Shown here piece by piece: positions 7,560 to 10,734 of a stretch of DNA of 10,734 nt; within the stretch, counting starts at the first letter, position 1; every line of letters starts with the position of its first letter. Under the pieces are notes generated by a model. That model was given only the letters and a program-made list of their open reading frames with translations. It searched no databases and had not been told where the DNA came from. The position numbers were made by a program, and so were the translations under genes. This DNA comes from JBFJVZ01 sp041623895 (lineage in GTDB: Bacteria > Planctomycetota > Planctomycetia > Pirellulales > Pirellulaceae). Location of the stretch: the NCBI GenBank assembly GCA_041623895.1, contig JBFJVZ010000280.1, forward strand, positions 1 to 10,734. The letters run 5' to 3'.

Positions 7560-8393
7560 TCAATGGGTCATGGCATAGGTCACGATGTTGATTCCCATGG
7601 GGTAGGCTTTCTTGACGGAAAACTCTTCAAAATACCACTGGTTTTCTCCCTCGCGCTCCCAGCCGTCGCCGAGATCCGTGTTGTGGCAAATGAAGACCAT
7701 GATGCGATCATCATCATCAGTGATCGCCATGTAGTGCACGGTGGTCGTGTCACTGCCGTCGCGGGACCACTCCCACGTTACCAATTGGCCGTTCCAGTAC
7801 TCGGGTTGGTACCTGATCGCGGGCATCTGTGGCTTCTCTTTCATGTCGTACACGTTATGAAAGATCTCGTGTGACAGCGGCACCTCGAAGGGTTGTCGAT
7901 CGGGGAACACGCGTTCCAATTCGCGGAGCATATTTTCAAGTTGAGTATCACCCCAGAAGTCATCCACCATCAGGAAGCCGCCGTTAAGGCAATAGCGTCG
8001 CAATGCTTTGACTTCCTCTTCGCTGAAGTACAAGCCGCCGGGCTCGATGATATAGATGAACGGATAATCGAACAGTTTTTCGTCGGTCAGTTCCAGCACA
8101 ATCGGCTCCGGATTGACATTCAACGACGTCAACTGTTGCAGCCGCAAAGAAAAATTCAGGTCGCTGTCGCGATAGTCGGTTGCCCAACCGCCGCCGCGGC
8201 CTCCCCACGAGTCATATTTGATCCGCACAAAGGTGAACAAGTCGCCGGGAAAATCCTGATTGACTTCCCACGTCGGGACTCCACCCCGGTCGGTCGTGAT
8301 GCCACGCCGCCAGTAGCCCCGCCGCTGCGCCAACACGCTGCCGCCGACAATCAGGATCACGGCTACCAGGCAAATCCACCCACGTCGATTCAC
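7560..8393 (-). CDS. Secreted DUF4159 domain protein
   Basis: 277 residues from a GTG start. The N-terminus has two Arg, a hydrophobic core at about 6-19 and a VLA-Q cut site near 22, a standard Sec signal peptide with no lipobox Cys. It should be periplasmic, or tethered if uncleaved. Most of the rest matches the DUF4159 pattern: FTFVRIKYDS, the FSLRLQQLT region, FIYIIEPGGLYFSEEEVKALRRYCLNGG (in parts), FLMVDDFWGD, and a C-terminal VFICHNTDLGDGWE. DUF4159 is related in fold to glutamine amidotransferases; I cannot place a catalytic triad, so a binding role is as likely as an enzymatic one. AAGGAGG sits 7 nt before the GTG, which overlaps the upstream stop as GTGA, making the start firm. DUF4159 genes commonly accompany MoxR/DUF58/BatA genes, supporting shared function across the following gap. 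Confidence 0.92.
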   Translation of the reverse strand: MNRRGWICLVAVILIVGGSVLAQRRGYWRRGITTDRGGVPTWEVNQDFPGDLFTFVRIKYDSWGGRGGGWATDYRDSDLNFSLRLQQLTSLNVNPEPIVLELTDEKLFDYPFIYIIEPGGLYFSEEEVKALRRYCLNGGFLMVDDFWGDTQLENMLRELERVFPDRQPFEVPLSHEIFHNVYDMKEKPQMPAIRYQPEYWNGQLVTWEWSRDGSDTTTVHYMAITDDDDRIMVFICHNTDLGDGWEREGENQWYFEEFSVKKAYPMGINIVTYAMTH

Positions 8394-10734
8394 TTCACCG
8401 CCTCCTTGGGCTGGGGCGTCTGCTGCTGGGGCGTCTGCTGCTCGCTGTCTGCTTCCTTGGGGGATTTGTCCTCCGCTGGAGTCTTGTCCGCTAGCGGTTT
8501 GTCGGATTCTGTCGGTTCTTGCCCTTCAACCAATTCCAACAGTAACCGGTGTGCATCACGATACCGCGGCGCTTCGTCCAAAGCCGCCAGCACATGATGT
8601 TTCGCTTTGTCCCGCTGGTCCAATTTGGCATGCGCCTGGGCGAGGCGAAAGTTGATTCCAGCCGGGTCAAACGGGTCCATTTGCAGCAGCGCACTCAAGG
8701 CACGCACAGCGTCAGCGTGTCGGCCCAATTTCTCCGCGGCCTGGCCCATAGACAGATGGCCGCTGGGCACCAGAGGATTGATGGAGAGAGCTTTTTCGCT
8801 GTAACGATGAACCGATTCCCAGTCGTCCGTTTCGATGGCCATGTCGATTAAACGCCCCAAAGCCGGCAAAGCATCGCTGGTAAGTGAAACAATTCTCTCC
8901 AATATTTCACGCTCCTTTTCGGGATTCTCCGTCTTGCGATACGCCTGGGCCAGCATTTCCAGCGGTCCACCTTGATCACCGGTAACTGTCCCCAACTCGC
9001 GCAGTTTCTCCAAATGCGTGATGGCATTGTCGACTTGTCCGCCTCTGATCAAGGCTGCGGCCAGTGCCCGCAGGCCCCAGTAATTGTCGGGATGCTGGTC
9101 CACCCACTCGGTAAGCTCTTCGGTGGATGGTTTTTCCGGCAAGCCTTGCTTGGACCAGTCGGCAGCGGAACCAAAATCGCTCGCTACCTTTTTGGCGTAC
9201 GCGGCGAATTGGCTGTCAAGTTTTTCCAGAGAGCCGACGTTGCCCGTCAAAGCATCGTTGATTGGCAAGCCATCACCCAAGTCAACGAGGATTTGTTTGA
9301 GCGCATCGATGCCATGTTTTTGGATCAGAAACTCGACCACCAGTGAAGATTCAAAGTATGCAAACTGCAAATGTATCGGTGATGGCGGACTAAGAAACGC
9401 GGCGCTCAGATCGCTGACAGGTGTCAGGTCGTCAGCCAACAACATTTCGCGATATTGCGGCGTGATCGATTCGCCCCACGATGGGTCACGCTGCCGTTCT
9501 TCGTAAACCGAGATCCCTTCGCTAAGCCATCGCGGCATTCGGTTCTTTGTCTTTTCCAGCGTCACCACGTGACAAAATTCATGCCACAACACGCTTCGCC
9601 AATTCGACGGACGCGGTCCTTGTGATGCAGGGCTGTTGGCAGTGATCACGCGGCCAAAGCAAACACCCAGGAATCCGGCGCCGCCAGGCAAGCCAAAAGT
9701 GCGGATGGCAAAATCTTTCTGCTCCGGAAAGATCTCGACGACGATCGGCTTGCTGGGCTGCACGTCGTATTTTTCGCACAACACCTCTCGGGCCTCACCC
9801 AACAGCTGAACCACATCATCGCCATAGATACTGGCCTCACGGGGATCCATCCGCACAAAGATGTTGTCGGCCTCCAAAACGCTGAAATCTTTCAACCGGT
9901 CGTACAGTGTCAACAGATTGTGGGCGACGACGTTGTATTCGTCTTCCTCTGCCACGCTGCGAGCCAACTCCCAACCCACATCGTCGTGACCGAGTCGCAG
10001 TAAGTCTTGCGCAAGCTGAAAACTGGCAGCCGTGAATTTGGGGTCAAACGTCAACGCCTTGCGCTGGTACTCCGAACCTTCCTGGAAGCGGTATTTTTGC
10101 GAAAGCTTGCGGCCGATCAGGTGATCAACGTTTGGGTTCTTGCTCCACGTGGCAAGCGCCTTGTTTCGCTGTTTGGTCTCTTCGTCATAATCGCCGCGCA
10201 GATGCGCGATCACGGCCAGCAATGCAAACGCTTCCGCTTGCTTTGCGTTGACCTCAAAAATTCGTCCGATGGTCACCTCGGCCGCTTTGTATCTTTCGCT
10301 GTCGATTTCGTTTTCAGCCTTCAGCAGCAAGGCCGGCACGAAGTTGGGATTCAGCTTCAGTGCCCGCTCCAGAGCCGCACTGGCTCGCTCGGAATCTGAC
10401 GGCGCCCAGGCGCGGGCCAGCAAGTAAGCGGTGCGAGGATCACCGGCGTCGACACGTTCGGCAGCATCCAGAGTCTGAGCGGCAACTTTGAAGTCACCCT
10501 TATCCAGGGCAAGTTCCGCGGTGGCGATATAGGATTCCAGATGCGTGGGGTCGGCCTCACGAACTCGATCGTAAAACAGCTGCAAGATCTGGCGGGCGTC
10601 CTCGCCACGCTCGGCAAAGTAGCGCCCAGCGGCGACCAGGTTATCGCGGCTGGCATATCGCGACGGAGAACTTTGCAGCAGTTGCAGGATTCGCGCTCGC
10701 TCCTGCCCCGCTCGATCCACCAGATCGTTCTGCC
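8390..10734 (-). CDS. TPR protein with embedded HExxH (peptidase MA-like) zinc metallopeptidase domain (5' end outside window)
   Basis: The frame stays open to the right edge. A GTG at 10720 would give 776 residues, but four sense codons precede it and the true start probably lies outside. Numbering from that GTG: residues 1-290 are helical TPR-like repeats (for example around 60-92 and 111-132). Residues about 320-520 form a peptidase domain with HEFCH at 380-384, followed by RMPRWLSEG with Glu401, the pattern of gluzincin zinc peptidases (two His plus a downstream Glu as ligands, Glu381 catalytic). Residues about 540-735 are more TPRs, including an ALSINPLVPSGHLSMGQ-type repeat. The last 45 residues are charged and probably disordered. 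The catalytic set looks intact, so it is likely active; the substrate is unknown. An export signal cannot be judged because the N-terminus is missing. It overlaps the DUF4159 start by 4 nt, so the two are co-transcribed and probably translationally coupled. Confidence 0.9.
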   Translation of the reverse strand, partial: QNDLVDRAGQERARILQLLQSSPSRYASRDNLVAAGRYFAERGEDARQILQLFYDRVREADPTHLESYIATAELALDKGDFKVAAQTLDAAERVDAGDPRTAYLLARAWAPSDSERASAALERALKLNPNFVPALLLKAENEIDSERYKAAEVTIGRIFEVNAKQAEAFALLAVIAHLRGDYDEETKQRNKALATWSKNPNVDHLIGRKLSQKYRFQEGSEYQRKALTFDPKFTAASFQLAQDLLRLGHDDVGWELARSVAEEDEYNVVAHNLLTLYDRLKDFSVLEADNIFVRMDPREASIYGDDVVQLLGEAREVLCEKYDVQPSKPIVVEIFPEQKDFAIRTFGLPGGAGFLGVCFGRVITANSPASQGPRPSNWRSVLWHEFCHVVTLEKTKNRMPRWLSEGISVYEERQRDPSWGESITPQYREMLLADDLTPVSDLSAAFLSPPSPIHLQFAYFESSLVVEFLIQKHGIDALKQILVDLGDGLPINDALTGNVGSLEKLDSQFAAYAKKVASDFGSAADWSKQGLPEKPSTEELTEWVDQHPDNYWGLRALAAALIRGGQVDNAITHLEKLRELGTVTGDQGGPLEMLAQAYRKTENPEKEREILERIVSLTSDALPALGRLIDMAIETDDWESVHRYSEKALSINPLVPSGHLSMGQAAEKLGRHADAVRALSALLQMDPFDPAGINFRLAQAHAKLDQRDKAKHHVLAALDEAPRYRDAHRLLLELVEGQEPTESDKPLADKTPAEDKSPKEADSEQQTPQQQTPQPKEAVK
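8401..8407 (-). promoter_or_regulatory. Ribosome binding site of the DUF4159 gene
   Basis: The minus strand reads AAGGAGG, a full match to the 16S tail, 7 nt before the GTG at 8393. It is embedded in the final codons of the TPR/peptidase gene. It decides the GTG start and shows that this organism uses canonical ribosome sites at least for some genes. Confidence 0.88.
8411..8440 (-). repeat. Perfect 15-bp tandem duplication in the tail of the TPR/peptidase gene
   Basis: Plus-strand CTGGGGCGTCTGCTG occurs twice in direct contact (8411-8425, 8426-8440). On the coding strand it gives two QQTPQ units in a hydrophilic tail of about 45 residues rich in Lys, Glu, Asp, Pro and Gln. Identical copies suggest a recent duplication. 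Confidence 0.95.

Noticed and set aside
7287..7874. Plus-strand open frame of 195 codons crossing the moxR/DUF4159 gap
   Set aside because: It overlaps the coding parts of two well-recognised minus-strand genes and shows no recognisable domain or ribosome site.
7893..8597. Plus-strand open frame of 234 codons opposite the DUF4159 gene
   Set aside because: It is antisense to a gene with a clear family match, signal peptide and strong ribosome site; its translation has a low-complexity Cys/Gly/Ser end and no known motif.
10718..10720. GTG as the true start of the TPR/peptidase gene
   Set aside because: The frame stays open upstream to the window edge and no ribosome site precedes it (the bases before it read AACGATCTG), so the gene more likely begins outside the window.

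Overview
The window is one tightly packed block of six genes, all read on the minus strand. It begins inside a gene at the right edge and ends inside another at the left edge. The gene set (MoxR ATPase, DUF58 protein, BatA-type von Willebrand factor A (VWA) protein and a large DUF4175-like coiled-coil protein, preceded by a DUF4159 protein and a TPR/metallopeptidase protein) is the arrangement I associate with Planctomycetes of the Pirellula/Rhodopirellula type. That lineage call rests on gene content and style (GTG starts, long envelope proteins with Gln/Pro-rich tails), not on a marker gene, so it is moderately confident only.

Layout in transcription order, from high to low coordinates: (1) 10734-8390, a TPR protein with an embedded HExxH zinc peptidase domain, cut by the window edge; (2) 8393-7560, a secreted DUF4159 protein overlapping it by 4 nt; (3) a 117-nt gap, the only sizeable spacer; (4) 7442-6429, MoxR AAA+ ATPase; (5) 6429-5437, DUF58 protein sharing one base with moxR; (6) 5440-3269, BatA-like membrane VWA protein overlapping by 4 nt; (7) 3253-1, DUF4175-like membrane protein after a 15-nt gap, cut by the window edge. 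No RNA genes, insertion sequences, CRISPR arrays or convincing terminators were seen.

How they may fit together: MoxR ATPases with DUF58/VWA partners are thought to act as chaperone-like machines that mature or insert metals into other proteins. Here a cytoplasmic ATPase and DUF58 protein sit beside two membrane proteins whose bulk appears periplasmic by the positive-inside rule, plus a secreted DUF4159 protein and a TPR-flanked peptidase. This suggests a module spanning the inner membrane and working on the cell envelope. The families are recognisable; the joint function is undescribed as far as I know, and that part is inference. Three genes also carry short in-frame tandem repeats with the same 15-bp period, all in low-complexity Pro/Gln/Ser/Thr segments.
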